Below are positions 1-12,569 of a stretch of DNA of 64,000 nt, piece after piece (positions within the stretch are counted from its first letter, which is position 1; each line of letters opens with the position of its first letter). Source of the stretch: Branchiostoma floridae (Eukaryota; Chordata; Leptocardii; Amphioxiformes; Branchiostomatidae). The position numbers and the translations under genes are program-made. The stretch lies in the NCBI RefSeq assembly GCF_000003815.2, contig NC_049979.1, forward strand, positions 1,754,380 to 1,818,379, written 5' to 3'. The notes beneath the pieces are model-generated. The model ran no database searches, was not told the DNA's origin, and saw nothing but the letters and a program-made list of their open reading frames with translations.

Positions 1-345
1 AACTTAAACTTGGTTTCCATCCTTGTCCAGTTGTGTTCTTTATCTGCTTTACGCTGTAGCTAGCAGACTTGGTGTCGACAGGTCGAAGGGATTGATTCCT
101 CTCTGCATTGTTGCACCCGCGAGACTTGGGAGATATGTCCGACGCGCTTAAATTACCTTCCGTGATAAACGGTTAAACGACACGGTTATCGAGCCGGTTT
201 CCTCCGTTATAAGCGACGTGTGGACAGGTTCGCGCTTCCGAAATAGAACCTCTTCCCTCTGGGAGGAAAGGGGAGGTTACTCACAGATTAGGTTTTCGGG
301 CTGGCGTAAGATTTTTGCGGAGTAGTAGAAACGTCCGGTCAAGCC

Positions 346-600
346 CCTGTCACACGTAGCTCACCATGGTCTCCCGACCTTCCCCGGACCATGGTTGGGA
401 GTGCAGCCCGGCCAGTCAGACATAGCCGAGCATGGCCTCCCGACCTTCTCCAGACCATGGTTGGGAGTTAAGCCCCTGTCACACATAGCCGACCATGGCC
501 TCCCGACTCCAGACCATGGTATGGAGTTAAGCCTCTGTCACACATAGCCTAGAAAGACCTCCCGATCTCCTCTAGACCATGGTTGGGAGCAAGTCGTGAG
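346..600. repeat. Degenerate tandem repeat, unit about 60-65 bp, four copies
   Basis: Units share GTCACACATAGCC, CATGGCCTCCCGACC and CCAGACCATGGTTGGGAG with small indels. A fifth diverged piece lies near 870-900. No coding sense. Confidence 0.7.
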
Positions 601-992
601 TAAGGTCATATGTGGTTGGGAGTTGGTCGGCGAAGTTGTCTCGCTAGTCTTTAGACTCTATTTGGATCCACATTTAACTATTTAAGGATAGCTATTCTTC
701 ATGTGGTCCTTGTAGAATCTTAATGCATAAAGTCTTTAAAAGCCAGTCAACTATATTTTTTGTCAAACCGAAGTTGGGAAAGTCATATCCTGCTTGTCTG
801 TAATCAGAGAAGGCAACTGTAGCAAGAATCGGATGGATTCCAGCTAGGCTACTCCCAACTGAGCAACTCAAGCACCGACCTTGGTTGGGGAGTGGTCAGG
901 AGCAAGTCATAGACTTTTATCTAGCTGTTGTGTTTGAACGGCCATGGGACACTTTCGGGACAGCGAACATCAGGGTGGCTACCGGGCTCTAA

Positions 993-1232
993 TGGATTGG
1001 CCATGTCATGAGAATGGCAGACAACAGAATTCCAAAAGTTGCCATAACTTGGAGAAATGACGGAAAAAGGAATAGAGGAAGACCAAAAACCACGTAGAGG
1101 AGAACAGTGTCAGACGACCTGGTGTCCGTGGGTCTCTCCTGGCGGTCAGCACAGACTGTAACACAGGACAGACTCAGATGGAAGAAAAAAGTCATGGCCT
1201 TATGTCTCACAAGGGATGAAGAGGATAAGTAA
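993..1232 (+). pseudogene. LINE reverse-transcriptase C-terminus, decayed
   Basis: One frame reads WIGHVMRMADNRIPKVAITW, then NRGRPKT, a stop (TAG where TGG is expected), and later WKKKVMALCLTRDEED before TAA. The WIGHVxRM...GRPKTTWRR...W...V.ALC..xDEED pattern is the usual end of an endonuclease/RT-type non-LTR element. It is a 3' remnant only. Confidence 0.75.
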
Positions 1233-1239
1233 GTTAGTA

Positions 1240-3213
1240 AGTACCGGGCTCTCCAGAGAACACCATGGGAGCGGCCGGGAACACAGTCGTGGGAAGATCC
1301 TGTATGTTTGACAGGGGCTTCAACAGCCCTGGACTCGAGACGCTTCTTGCAGATTACGACAAGCCTTATCTGTCTCTTGGACACGTCTGATATTATTGTG
1401 GGTCGTCTGCGCTGTGTTGGGTTCGGGGAAACGTCACTCACAAACCAACCCGGACGTAACGACACTACTTTGTAGAACTTTGTGGTGTTAAGAAGAAATA
1501 CAAGTTTATACTTTTACCAAGATTACCTGAATGGGACGCCACTACAGTACAATATTGAAGTCTTTGATGTGCGTTGATAGTTGTTTTTTGACGACCGGAA
1601 TGGTCAGAAATAACCTACAGATCATTGTTGCAAAATCAAAACAACTTCGTTCCGTTATGTGACCACAACGTACAATTGCTTCATGTAAAGCCAAAACTGT
1701 TAAGGTGAGCCACCAATTCGTACCTGTTTTACGGCTTAAAACTAACTGTCTAGGCTCTTATATTACCTGCGAAAGTTCTTCACATTATCACTGGTTTCTG
1801 ATATCCTTGGCCAACAAGTCCATTTGGACACGTACACCTTAACCTGCGCAAAACTATATAGTACATGTACGATTACATTAAGCACGGATGCAGTCACTGC
1901 CACTGATGAAATGTTGCATAACTGGCGCTTCTGTATCGTGTATTGGTCAATACATGGTTGTGACATTGTCATCGTCATAGCCTGTTCTTTGATGGAGGGA
2001 GGTTTGGTGCAGTTTGGGGCTTGACATAGACCTACGGACAGTTTTCTATCGTCTTAGCTGCCAATTCCACATCTCTGTATGGTAGGAAAGCCCTTTATAT
2101 GCTTTCTTCGCGTTCTTATATATATCCTCTACGATACATATACATAGCTTGGACGTTTGGATTTTGAATTGGATTTGATCCTAAAACAACCCACTACGAC
2201 GTAAAACGGGGATCGTGAAAACCGTGTGAAAAAACGCCTTTATCAAAACCCTGGTACCTAGGTACCTGTGACGTGTCATCACACAACAAGTAGATAGATA
2301 ACTAGACAAACAGTCTGGAAATGATCGAACAAGACAGAGGTCTGAACTTTTATCAACTTTTATCACCTTCAACAACAAAAGTGATAATTCGTGTTTAGAA
2401 GAGCGCTCTACTTTTAGATCGGACAAACACGTGGATTGAGACACCATCACAAGTTTGTCACGATGTGTGGGGGAACTCGACCAGCATTGACAAGTCTATA
2501 GTCGTCCCTGCTATCGCGATGACCAGGGACTCGAGAGTCAAAACTTGATAAGTTAAAGCTTTATGGAAACACATTTTCCCTGCTGTCCATAATAGCAAAA
2601 GTGTAAATTCATATTAAAAAAACGAGCTAAGCTCTAGGAGTGAAGTGAGATACTTGCTTCACACGGAATGTAAAGCCGGACCTCCTTAAAGAGGAAAGCC
2701 ATTTTCCCTGCTGTCCCTAGTAGCGGAGAAGTGAAGTGATGCACATGCCTCAGATGGGACGTAAAGTTGGACCTTCCGTTTTTAAAGAGGAGCCTTCAGC
2801 ACGTTAAAGAACCCACCACACTTATCGAAAAGAGCAGAGGTACCTCTCGATGACAGAGGTGGGAGTGGATCAAACAGTATTCAGTGCTGCACAGCTTGTA
2901 CCTGCTGTACAGACTTGGTGTGTTAACGTTATCACATCAAGGAGCTTTCATCCTTGGTTACACCTACACCTGAATGTGGTTTACCGGGTTATACAAAACA
3001 AAACAAAAACATATCCGAATGACAAAGGCTCACCTGTTAAATTCCTTATTCCATAGGAACATCAGTGCAGCGAATCATCTATTTAAAGAAGGTCGAAGTA
3101 CTCTACTCGACCGAAAATGCATGGTGAGTCTTGCTGTGGTATTGGAACAAACTTTAAACTTTTTCACTATAAAACAAAAACATGTCATTCCGTGTTGCCG
3201 GCTCGGGGCTCAC
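1240..3213. other. No gene seen (HLX intron 2 or intergenic)
   Basis: AT-rich, with a direct repeat of the string CATTTTCCCTGCTGTCC (near 2573 and 2701). Several short open frames have no recognisable content. The HLX homeodomain exon is not here. Confidence 0.5.
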
Positions 3214-3477
3214 CGTATGCCAGCGTGTCCTGTGGGTCGCAGTAGCCGGGATAGTACAAGTCGGTGTGGAGCCTGTGGGACCACCGACAGGAGGGGTTCT
3301 TCTGTGTGCGCCTACCTGGGAGCACGTCGGGACCACCGCCGGGAGCCGCGGGGAAGCCGTACGGCGGGTAGCCGGGATGGGACGCCGCCGGGAGCTGTCG
3401 GGACGCACCGTAACACAGACCGGTACCGCCTCGGGTCGGCTGGGACTGCGCTACCGCCGCCGCTAGAGCCGTCAGCC
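3214..3477 (-). CDS. HLX: HLX exon 2
   Basis: The acceptor CTCCTGCAG|GGCTG (intron ends at 3478) restores the exon-1 frame (phase 1). 87 codons follow to a donor CATACG|GTGAGC (exon end 3214), again phase 1. The product is rich in Gly, Pro, Ser and Tyr, ending near DTLAYG. In vertebrate HLX the corresponding region sits just before the homeodomain exon. An internal cryptic donor and acceptor (CCAG|GTAGGC, then CCACAG|GCTCC on the minus strand) could remove part of it. The exon call rests on matching phases and high GC content; I do not recognise conserved residues. Confidence 0.6.
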
Positions 3478-4969
3478 CTGCAGGAGAGAACACAACGGGC
3501 CGTGGATGAGAGTCTACTCTCAACTAAGTAGATTTGACTATATCATAAGATCCGACAGCCCTCATAATGCTAAGATAGGTAAATATATTAAAGATTGCTT
3601 TGTGATTAGAAAAGATAGTGACACCCAGGTTTAGCCCATGCCCTGATTGTATAGAGGTTGTCTTAGTATCCTATATTGTTCAGTTAGTAGAGCTTTAAGA
3701 TTCTCTATTCACCTTTGTTTTGTAGTTTATACTTGACCATACGAGAGTCACTGTACTTTTTGTTGTGTAGATAAAACTTGTCACTAAAAAACTTGATAAT
3801 TTAGTACATCCATATCTTCTTTATAAAAAAAAGCAGGAAGGAGAGTATGTTAGCCCATTTCTTAACCAGATATTCAATAGAAGACTTGATCATTTAGTGC
3901 ATTAATAGCTTCTTTACAGAAGAGAACACACCGTGCCGTGTATGAGAGTCCACTCTCAACTAAAAGGCTTGATCATTAGCTTGAGAGTATGTTAGCCCAT
4001 TTTAAACCAGATATTCATGTATTATACCCTATGTTGAAAATGGGCGGGGACTGTGTTAGCCCATTTCTTCCCATACGGTGGATCAAGGTTTTGTATCCAT
4101 CCTTAGCACATCTCATTGTAGATAGCACGTTTTTTCAAAACAATAATTTTCAGAACTAAACAAATGGAATAAATAACCAACCTTCAACTAAAAGGTGAGC
4201 GACCGTACAGCGACCAAAACTGAATTTATAAACCTTAATTTCATAGTTGGTATATGAATACAAGACGTAAAATTATGATTTAAAGACACACAGTAAAATA
4301 TCGTTCTTTATCTACAAAATTCGTTTAGCGATCTATCAAATAGCTCAGGGGCTACAGCCCTGAGTGGAAAGGTGGCCACGGTTACTCAGCTCATTTACTT
4401 AGCTCATACTTGAGGAAGATTCGAAGACTAACTTACAACATGTACTAACATACTTTCTAACATCTTTGTAGTACGACAAAGCTGTATTGAGAAAGCAAAA
4501 CTGTTAGACGAGTTAGTACTCGTGAACATGATTCGTGTACATTCCTTGATAAACACTTTTAGTTGTAGTTTTCGCAAACGTCCCGGCCGGGCGCCGGTGC
4601 GGAAATGTGACGGTAGCATAACTCCGTACCTGTGACCTTTTCCCTGGGACCGCCGAACTCCGTGGAAAGAATCCTGTCCACTCCGAACTTGAGATCCGAG
4701 CTCCGCACGGGAGGTGACGGTCTGGCCTCGGGCGCGGCCCCAGGGCTGTGTGCGGGCGGCCGAGGGCGCGCCGCTCCGGGCCTGGGTTCCCCCACGGCCG
4801 CCGAGGTTGCCGCCTGGGCCGCCGCGCGAGCCGCCTCCGCCATGTCCACGTTCAGGATGTCGGCGATGCAGAACGGCGTGGGCTTCTTGACCTGCTGGGC
4901 GGCGAACCCCGCGGGGTAGCCCGCCGGCCACACGTGCAGATAGTACGGGCTGAACGCGTTAGAAAACAT
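3214..4969 (-). CDS. HLX: HLX-type (H2.0-like) homeobox gene, exons 1-2 (partial)
   Basis: Two minus-strand exons, 4969-4630 and 3477-3214, join in frame (phase 1) and give about 200 residues. The start is the ATG at 4969, opening with MFSNAFSPYYLHVW. Residues 33-39 (FCIADIL, after KKPTP) and 95-101 (FGVDRIL, in DLKFGVDRILSTEF) are two eh1-like motifs of the kind that recruit Groucho/TLE corepressors. Their sequence, order and spacing match what I know of vertebrate HLX (FCIADIL near the N-terminus, DLKFGIDRILSAEF before the exon-1 end). Between them lies an Ala/Pro-rich linker. HLX proteins are nuclear transcription factors of mesoderm and gut development. The homeodomain is not in the window and should lie beyond base 1. 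Both exons are GC-rich compared with their surroundings. Identity rests on the two motifs; exon 2 is weakly conserved. Confidence 0.8.
3478..4629. other. HLX intron 1, with an internal duplication
   Basis: The intron end next to exon 2 (3484-3531) is repeated at 3920-3964 (AGAGAACACA..GCCGTG..ATGAGAGT..ACTCTCAACTA). A second pair (GAGAGTATGTTAGCCCATTT) lies at 3841 and 3981. The first copy starts seven bases inside the intron, so exon sequence is not included. Confidence 0.55.
4560..4616. mobile_element. End of a GTCACATTTCC-type foldback element next to the HLX donor
   Basis: Carries CCCGGCCGGGCGCCGG and GGAAATGTGACG, the terminal signature of a family also present at 27848-28022, 33222-33385, 45078-45268 and in part at 60237-60290. 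It lies about 15 bases from the exon-1 donor. The opposite arm is not clear. Confidence 0.5.
4630..4969 (-). CDS. HLX: HLX exon 1 (start codon to donor)
   Basis: Reads 113 codons plus one base from the ATG at 4969 to a donor ACAG|GTACGG at 4630/4629 (phase 1). The open frame extends upstream of the ATG without another methionine that matches the family, and MF followed by an aromatic-rich N-terminus fits HLX. It carries both eh1-like motifs. An upstream in-frame ATG (open frame starts at 5023) is possible but its extra residues look like 5' UTR. About 15 bases inside the intron a foldback element begins. Confidence 0.8.
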
Positions 4970-5160
4970 GGTCGCAGGCAGGTACCCGCTCCTACAAGAA
5001 ACCGCGGCCGAGCTATACAGCACTACCAGTACTACCGACTACTCCGCGCGCGACCCTTCATCTATTGGTTCCCTTCTACCAGATGCTTGAGACGCCTGGC
5101 GAGCTCCTTGGCGGGAAGACCCCACAGACCGTCCCTCCCATTGGTCCTCCCGCCCGGTTT
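4970..5160 (-). promoter_or_regulatory. Probable HLX core promoter / 5' UTR region
   Basis: GC-rich flank directly upstream of the HLX ATG. Two CCAAT boxes read on the minus strand at 5068-5064 and 5144-5140, about 95 and 171 bases before the start codon, and a weak TATAG-like string lies near 5013-5017. Assignment as a promoter is inference from position; no transcription start was determined. Confidence 0.4.
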
Positions 5161-5254
5161 GCTTACAGCAGACCCCAGCTCATTAGGCCCATATCTCACC
5201 AGAGATCGGCCAGCATTTCCCGTTCATGTAATTAATATCCACGCGGAAGGACTG

Positions 5255-5660
5255 TTAGCCTGGGTGCCAGACTCTTTCCAGGGTCTACTCATACACAGGC
5301 CATCTATTCGGCTCCGTATTAACGGCGCAGTGACCTTTGTCGTGGGCCGTCGTACGACTTTCGTCTCGTAGAATTTTGAAGCAGTCTGTGACAGAACAAA
5401 CCGCCGACAATATTGCGACGACATTAATTTTATTAACAAGACAGTTGTAGAGTCTATGCATACACATCGACTATCCCAAGAATGCCCACGGTTGGCAATC
5501 GTAAGACGGCCGTACGACGATCGTACGACGTATGTGACCGGAGTTTGAGAGACTATAATTGAGGAGCGTCTATGGTAAATTTTCCTTGGGGGCATCAAGG
5601 TCCTAAAGCCCTGGAGCTGGCCTGTGTGTAGGCCCTGAAAACAGACTGGCATCCAGGCTA
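5255..5660. mobile_element. Foldback (MITE-like) element, TIR TAGCCTGGGTGCCAG
   Basis: The left end TAGCCTGGGTGCCAGACT and right end CTGGCATCCAGGCTA are inverted copies, and similarity extends about 45 bases inward (..CAGGGTCTAC..CACAGGCCA). It lies upstream of the HLX promoter. Confidence 0.65.
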
Positions 5661-7936
5661 TTGGACTGTCGCCGCGTCGAAGATTACCACCGCTCGCTAT
5701 GTTGAGAGTCCGGCCCGCAATTTGTTGATGTGGTTCAGCTGAGCCGCTGACATACGACGGGACACCCGAAACCGCCCCATGCGGGCCCAGGGCGTCGACT
5801 CGCCGGATGAGTTTGCACCGGTTCTTCGGGGAGAACTGTTGACTTAGGGGCGGAGGTAAAATTACCGAGTTTTTGCAGGGGGCAGGCGGACGGTGTTTGT
5901 TTAGTAGTAGAAGAGATTTATGTGGGTGAGAAGGTTGAGCCGTGTCGTCGGGCCAGCTGGGTCGTCGCAAAAACCTCAGCCTGATTATTGATGTAGGAGG
6001 CGGGACCATGCACTCCCTTATCTCCGAGCAGATGTAGGGAGGTGTTTTCTGTCCCAAACGTAGTCTGACATCCATCCCTACCGGTGTCCCTGTCCACCCT
6101 TAATCGTGATTTTCGACAGGTGCCTTGTGGATGTCAGGCTTCCTGCGCAACGTTGTTCTATAGAAACGGGTAAGCCAGAAAAGTTAACGACTTTCCGTGT
6201 AATATGTTCTGCTTGGTGATAAAATCTTGATTTTACAGCATTTGGTTTTAAAGTCAGCCTTGGAGGCAGGGTACTTTTGGTCCCTTCTGTCGGGCACCTG
6301 GAATCGGGAAGGCCCTGCGACTTCTGGCCATTCATACCATGGTCTAATCTAAGTTGTGGTCGGCCGGAAAATACGTCTTTAAGTTCGAAAGCCTGGCGTT
6401 TCAGCATGTCCTTGTTCAGTGAAAAAGGTGCACCACTGGAAAAACACCAAAGAGTAAGACGACGTAGAAATACAAGCCAGAGTTTCACATCTAACTTGAG
6501 ACGACCATTTTGCGAGTACCAACAACAACCAACAGGCCATACATTTGTTGATACACATTTGAGACTGCCTACTGTCTACCACTACCAATACCACACACAC
6601 ACATTCTGTCCAGTCACACATTGCCCCAGAAGTAGGCACAGCGGAAGCGTAGATCTTGACATGTTCTCGGTGGTCTCATTTTCGCGGCAACCTCTCCATA
6701 CATCGCGAAATCATGATACCGGGAATATGCGTTTCCATTGTATCACTACTGCACTACAGAATTTTTTTTCAACCACGAACTTCAAACGCCACGAAATACT
6801 TTTTCCCCTTCTACCTAGCCTGGTAGCCACACTATCGGAAGCGCGGCCACTCTCTGTGGGACTTGGTGTGTAGGTCGCTTGCCTACTTCATTGGTGCAAG
6901 TCGGGGAATTTTTGCGCTGTTGGTTAACTCATCAGGCCAATTGCAAAGTCAGGCTTATATACAGAAGAGGAAGAAGACTTGGCAGACTGGGCTGGGTAAA
7001 ATAGCCCTAACATTTGGCGAAAGTCGATCGGACGACGATTCTGCGGCAATCACCCGAGCCTCGCTTATAATCATAACTTTATTGCACAACAATTGAACAA
7101 GATACAAAGTATGGCTTATATGTGACAGGGACGTATTTCAGTTGACAAATACGCGCAACCCTCTGTCGATCTTAAATATGGCCGATCTTCCATCGATACG
7201 CCCGAAGATCGTGGGTAATGTGACATGGGTATAAGCCAACCAGAGGAGAATGGTAGCCAGGCTACTTCTACCTCGTCAAGTCCTTGCAAAAATAAATGGC
7301 TTCACGACACAGAAGAGAATGGGCTTTTAAATCGGCAGTACTGTAAACTCACAAAACAGTTAACTACCAAGAGGGTGGGCGGCGCACATTTAATCACCTA
7401 AATGGTTTATTTACTCAAGCCCAATTAAAACGTGCTGTTTATGAAACGATCCGGTGACTCCGAGAGATATCCTGCCCAGCTCCGGCGGCTGTTATCTGCA
7501 CCGGTTATCGAATAATTGCGGATGATATAATGAAGAGATCGGTTTCCGGCGGCGCAGAAACAATTTGTAGGCTGTGGGTGGGATGAGGGGATTATCGTAC
7601 CCGCTGATAGTCCGGCTGGAGGGACGGACTCATTTGTCACTGCCTGGTGCGATGAGAGGGAGGTCCGACCTGTCATACTGCACTGCTTCATCTCCTTAAT
7701 TTCATACTAGAAACCCATACTCTTTACCATTGTCGCAGCGCGCGAAGGACGCGTCTCTAGTAGGGTAACCACCGGCGACAGAATTTTAGTTTTGTTCATG
7801 TAACACGCGTTCACATTTGTATATGCAAGGACGTTATGTTCCCGTTGTCGCATTCGTATGTGGCTTGGCAGGTCGACCTGTCACATCTCCGTTCATATCA
7901 GAAACCCATACTACTTTAAAAATGTTCTTATTGCTT
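5661..7936. other. Intergenic, no gene supported
   Basis: Low repeat content compared with the rest of the window. No exon recognisable on either strand. Any HLX cis-regulation could be here, but nothing in the sequence proves it. Confidence 0.4.
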
Positions 7937-8134
7937 ATCTCCAAGCAGATCCTACGGCTACATAAGATAGTATCAAAAGCTGACAGAGGAGTGAAGCCGG
8001 CCTAGCTAGGAGTGTGTTTGCGACCTGTTTCAGTGAAGGCAGATCCCCGGTGCCCGTTTGACTCCTTTTGGCCGGCTACAATCCTTGGCCAGCTTTGATA
8101 CTATCTTATGGCACCGTTGGATCTGCTTGGAGAT
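7937..8134. mobile_element. MITE family A, copy 1 (TIR ATCTCCAAGCAGATCC)
   Basis: Foldback of about 198 bp. The left arm ATCTCCAAGCAGATCCTACGG..AAGATAGTATCAAA is inverted at the right. The inner motif CGGTGCCCGTTTGACTCC is shared with the copies at 22411 and 39138. Confidence 0.8.
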
Positions 8135-10466
8135 TACTTATTGCGGCACGCCGCGAATGACGGCTCTCTATTTTGAAGTAAATTTAGTTTATTTCCGGTT
8201 GATCGTACTGAAAATTCGTGGTAAATTTTAATATTTTCCTGCCCTATGTCTAGCAAATAGAAGCCAGAAACGAACTCGACACGGAAAACGCCGTTTGTTT
8301 GTTTGCTTTTGTACTAATGATTAATGAGAAGCGATGATGACAGTGACTAAATGATAGGTCAAGGGCTTTTCGGTCCCCAGCGGGGGTTAAAGATACTACA
8401 ATTTGTGATAGTGTGTAGGCTTGTGGTCTGAGGAAGGTCGTGTATTGGCGCTAGTGCATTGATGTAGCCTCCTTTGACAGCAGGCTGCGTCGACGAATTT
8501 GTTTTGTGCTTTATATGCATACATCAACGACCGGAGGTCGGGGCCAGGCTGGTATATTTTTTCACTCGATCCAGAAAGCCCTATCTAACTTTGCTTGTTC
8601 TAAGCTCTCAAAATCAATACCAGAGTCTCTAGTTAAAGTGTCGAATTTTACGCTTTGTCAATTTATGCTTTATTATATTATGTGCCGATTTCTGATTTTC
8701 ACCAGTTTTCTGACCACTAGAACACGGCGACAATTAGAAAACAGCACGCGATGATCCAGAAACTAGAACTATGGAGAGAAGCTCGCGCCACCCCGATGTC
8801 CGAGATACCGAATGTGTCCCATGCTATTTCCACCCAAACGGAACAGTTAGATAGTAACTGTTCAGACTGTAAATATTTTCCGATTCAACCGTGTCTCCAG
8901 CCATGATGTGGTTCTAAGTATCAGTATGTCAATGAAAATACGACCATTTCGAAGAAGTCTGATGAAAGAAGTAGAAGTCTGGTGATAGAAGTAGTGAAAG
9001 AAAAAGTCTGGACGAAAAGGTAAAACTGTCCAATTTCCACAGTTTTCTCTCGCTCAGTTTGTTTTATCTATTCCCCACCCGTAAAAAAAACGTCAACAGC
9101 AAAAATAACAACCAAACGTATCATCGTGCTAAGTTATCAATCATTCAGTCCATCATTAAACTACAGTAATCTCTTGATCTGTTTGTTTCCCCGGTTCACA
9201 GAGTTTGTGATCGTGCATCCCCGATCGTCTCACAGTTTCCTCTAGAACAAAGAGTCTGCCAATTTTGTACTTCAAACATCATGGTAGAAGATGAAGTGCT
9301 TGATTGTGATATGTATGTCAATGGTAGTAATACTCTATTCAGTTACATAGAAAGTAGATTCCCTCACTTTCGACACATGAGTAGCTTGGTTACCAAACCC
9401 CAGCCCGATCTCAAAGTATTTTTTTGAGGTTAGGATATGGTAACCAGGCTAACACATGAGCAGCACTGACAAGTATATTCCTCATGCGTTTTGACAAACC
9501 GACCATAGCTAAACCCACAGCCCTACATTTTCACCATTACCAAGAAGCAAGAAGAAGCCGAACTTCTGTGTTAGACTGGATTTGTGATACTTTTATATGT
9601 ATATATATATACATGTTTTGTCTTGGCGTGACCTGAACTTCACTCGGTTGGGCAATGCAAAACTGTACAAGAAAGGTCTTCATTCATATAATCCACCCCG
9701 GTTACATCGCAGGTGCAGCTGGATTACAGTTTTTATAATCCGTTTACGCCCGACATTTACCCGAAGACTGTCGTCCTCCGACCTGTTACGACCTGTCTGA
9801 CGCATGCGCACGGCCGCATCCCGTCTGTCCCGGATTTTGATGAGGAAAAGAGCCGGCCATATTTGTTTGTTCTAATCCCAGCGCCGACTCTCCGTCTCGA
9901 CTTTTTACTCACGTGAAGTATTTATCACTTCCCCTTATTGACTTCCTTCACTCACGGGCATAGAAACACGTCTTTTCATCCCAACTTCTCAGAGTTAGAG
10001 CTCTATACCGAGCGGATCTGAGTCCTTTGTGTTTGTATCTCCGCCCATATGGGGATAGTTTAGATATGACAATATTGTCTGGCGGGACGTACCACAGAAA
10101 TCAACACATCGCGGCGGCTGACAGCACTATCGGAGGTAATAATAACAATTTACTTCCCAAATGGGCCCCCATCCATCGCGGATTGGCGCCTGGGAAAATC
10201 TATGAGGTCTCGGGTCGGTGGCGACGTGTCGGTGTTCGCTAGCAGAGGGTCTACATGGGGGGATCCTGGGAACGCTTTAAAAATGGTATTAAAGTTTAGG
10301 AGGGACCCCAACGCATAACGGTAAATTCAGGAAGTCTGCCTTAACGGTAAATTGAATTGTCATTGCGACGCGATTTTAGGAACGATTTTTTTATTTGATT
10401 GCTCTATTCTTATGTTTGCCATCCTGTTTCTACCATCATACTATAAATGCATTTAAGTTCGTGGGG

Positions 10467-10690
10467 ATTAACTTTCGCGGTAGCGGGAAAGTGGAGTGTT
10501 CGTGGTGGTTTTAAGTTCGCGGTAGCGCCATTGACTGCAGTCTCATACTATAATGGAAAAATGTTCGCGGTGGTTTTAAGTTCGCGGTGAAGTGGTCACC
10601 GCGAAAACCGCAAACCTAAAACCACCGAAAACATTTCTGCATTCCTATTCCTTGCACTCGATGCCCTAAAATAAAGTTTTTAGGACAGCG
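10467..10690. repeat. TTCGCGGTGGTTTTAAG repeats
   Basis: The string TTCGCGGT(GG)TTTTAAGTTCGCGGT recurs three times with an inverted partner (ACCGCGAAAACCGC). A related fragment is at 58528-58600. Probably a small foldback element. Confidence 0.5.
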
Positions 10691-10979
10691 AGTGCAAGGA
10701 GCCCCGTTAGAAATACCCGAAATAGGATGGTACCCTGGCTATGTACTCACGGGGTGTTTCACGATCCTCAAAAGTCCATGAACACCGACACAACCGCTCC
10801 GCTGCGAATCTGTCAAAAGCGCTTAAGCACGAATTCGGAATAACAAATAACATACCAAGTGACCAATTAAGCCTCACGAATAATTTATCGACAACGCTTA
10901 ACGTTGAGTTAGAGAAAACTGCGTTGCAAAAAAAAAAAGGCCATGCAGACCCTCGAAAATCTATGAGGTCGCTGTCGGT

Positions 10980-11215
10980 GTTTGTTGGCGGGTGACAGCG
11001 ACCACCCACCCGCCCCCGTCACCGCGCCAAACACCGATCCCTCTCTGTCATCGGGCCCGCTGCCATTCCGCAGATCCCGCATTTTTGTTAGTCACTTACA
11101 TGAAATAACACTGACAGGGTCGGCCTCATAAATCTCTCACGGGCCGCCGCGATTCCGCGGCCCTGACAATCTCAGCCGCCCCGAGTGTCAGTGCGGCGTG
11201 GCAGGGATGTACTAG
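10980..11215. other. GC-rich non-repetitive segment between HLX and the transporter
   Basis: A stretch clearly richer in G+C than its neighbours, with no open frame of note and no match to the repeats seen elsewhere. It could be a regulatory or CpG-rich element of HLX; this is only a guess from composition. Confidence 0.25.
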
Positions 11216-11459
11216 TATATACAGTACTGGTTTGACTGTGACAAGCTCCCAGCCACGTCGTACGACCGTATTAGATTGTCGGGAGCATTCTTTGGATATT
11301 CTCTTGGTGAATTCTATGGATATTCAATAAGCCTTCATGTGTCTTGAAAAATTCGGCTGGTATTTTTCGAGACCTGTAACGTTACTGAGAAAAAAACGTG
11401 AGCGAATAATTTACAACAATTGCTTTCAGATAATACTCAAACCATCGCCATCGCGTGGC

Positions 11460-11525
11460 GCAATCGACAGCGCTTTGGGCTCAGGCCCAAGAGGTCCCGA
11501 GTTCAAAACCTGCCATGCCTGTCCA
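11460..11525 (+). repeat. tRNA-like SINE fragment
   Basis: TGGCGCAATCGACAGCG resembles an A box and GAGTTCAAAACC a B box at tRNA spacing; the rest of the cloverleaf is degenerate. Probably a SINE head, not a functional tRNA. Confidence 0.45.
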
Positions 11526-12378
11526 TGTATTCGATCTTATGCCCTTAAAAGGAAAGGCACTTTCCTCACTTCACTCAGCTTCGGCTAGGGCCTCCCTCGG
11601 ATAGGACATTTCTGCAGCACCTGAAGCTCAAGCCACAGCTTTTATATTCAAAAGCTTCGACCTCGAGCTTGTTCAGAGAGTAGGAGAGTTCGTCTGTATG
11701 TGCCAGCTGGAAGAAAAGTTGTCACGTAGTGCTAACGTTACACGTGTGTTGATTTTCCCTGGCGTTTAACATTTCATGGGTCACACAGTAGTGAACTGAA
11801 AGAGATTTCAACATGTGAAATAAAACTTCTTTCTTTTTTCTTTGGTTGTTCACTTGAGTCTTTTCGTGTATAAAACTTCAACGCTATATAGGACGTAAGA
11901 TATAGGAACAATCACGGATGTTCTATGAACATTCTACAGAATGTTCTATTATAGGTTCTTTTAGAATTCTATAGAATGTTATACTACAGGTTCAAATAGA
12001 ATTCCAGGTTCTATTCTATAGAAACTCCTTGGACTAATGGATCCTTCAACTATTCACAAAACATTCATAACTGTTTTTTTCTTCCTTTTTTCATTAGGAG
12101 TGACCGAGAGCGCCAAACATTGTGACCAAAGTCAGTTAAGCTTGGCTAATATTTTTCCCTGCATTTCTGTGTCACTACAGGTGTGTTCTGCCGACGTAAC
12201 GTTACCTGTTCTGCGTAAGACACGCTGTGACTCCTCAAGCCGAGCTCCCAGCCGCCAGAGCTAGCCAGGATGTGTGACTGTTTCCAGGACCTACACAGAC
12301 CAGCTCCTCGGCTCCGGGGCAAATTTAGACCCACCCACCCCTGCACATGAGTCCTACTGATCGAGTGCCTTTCCTATA

Positions 12379-12569
12379 CTCTCCAAGCAGAGGTTAGGCT
12401 CCGGCTGTTGTTGTTTTTACATTTTTAGTCGTTTTTATCGGGCTTTCTATTTTGTATTTTGTCTTGGATAGGTTTTGACAATACAAGATACAAAACAAAA
12501 TTGAAAGCTCGATAAAAATGTCTAAAAAACGTTTAAATAACAGTCGGAGCCTAACCTCTGCTTGGAGAG
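12379..12569. mobile_element. MITE family B, copy 1 (TIR CTCTCCAAGCAGAGGTTAGG)
   Basis: Near-perfect foldback of about 190 bp. Left arm ..GGTTAGGCTCCGGCTGTT, right arm AACAGTCGGAGCCTAACC. It is the same family as 35798-35991; the ends are shared with 51319-51905. Confidence 0.8.

Noticed and set aside
5224-6075. 283-residue minus-strand open frame upstream of HLX
   Set aside because: It runs across a foldback element and its TIRs, has no recognisable domain, and lacks splice or start context. Treated as chance.
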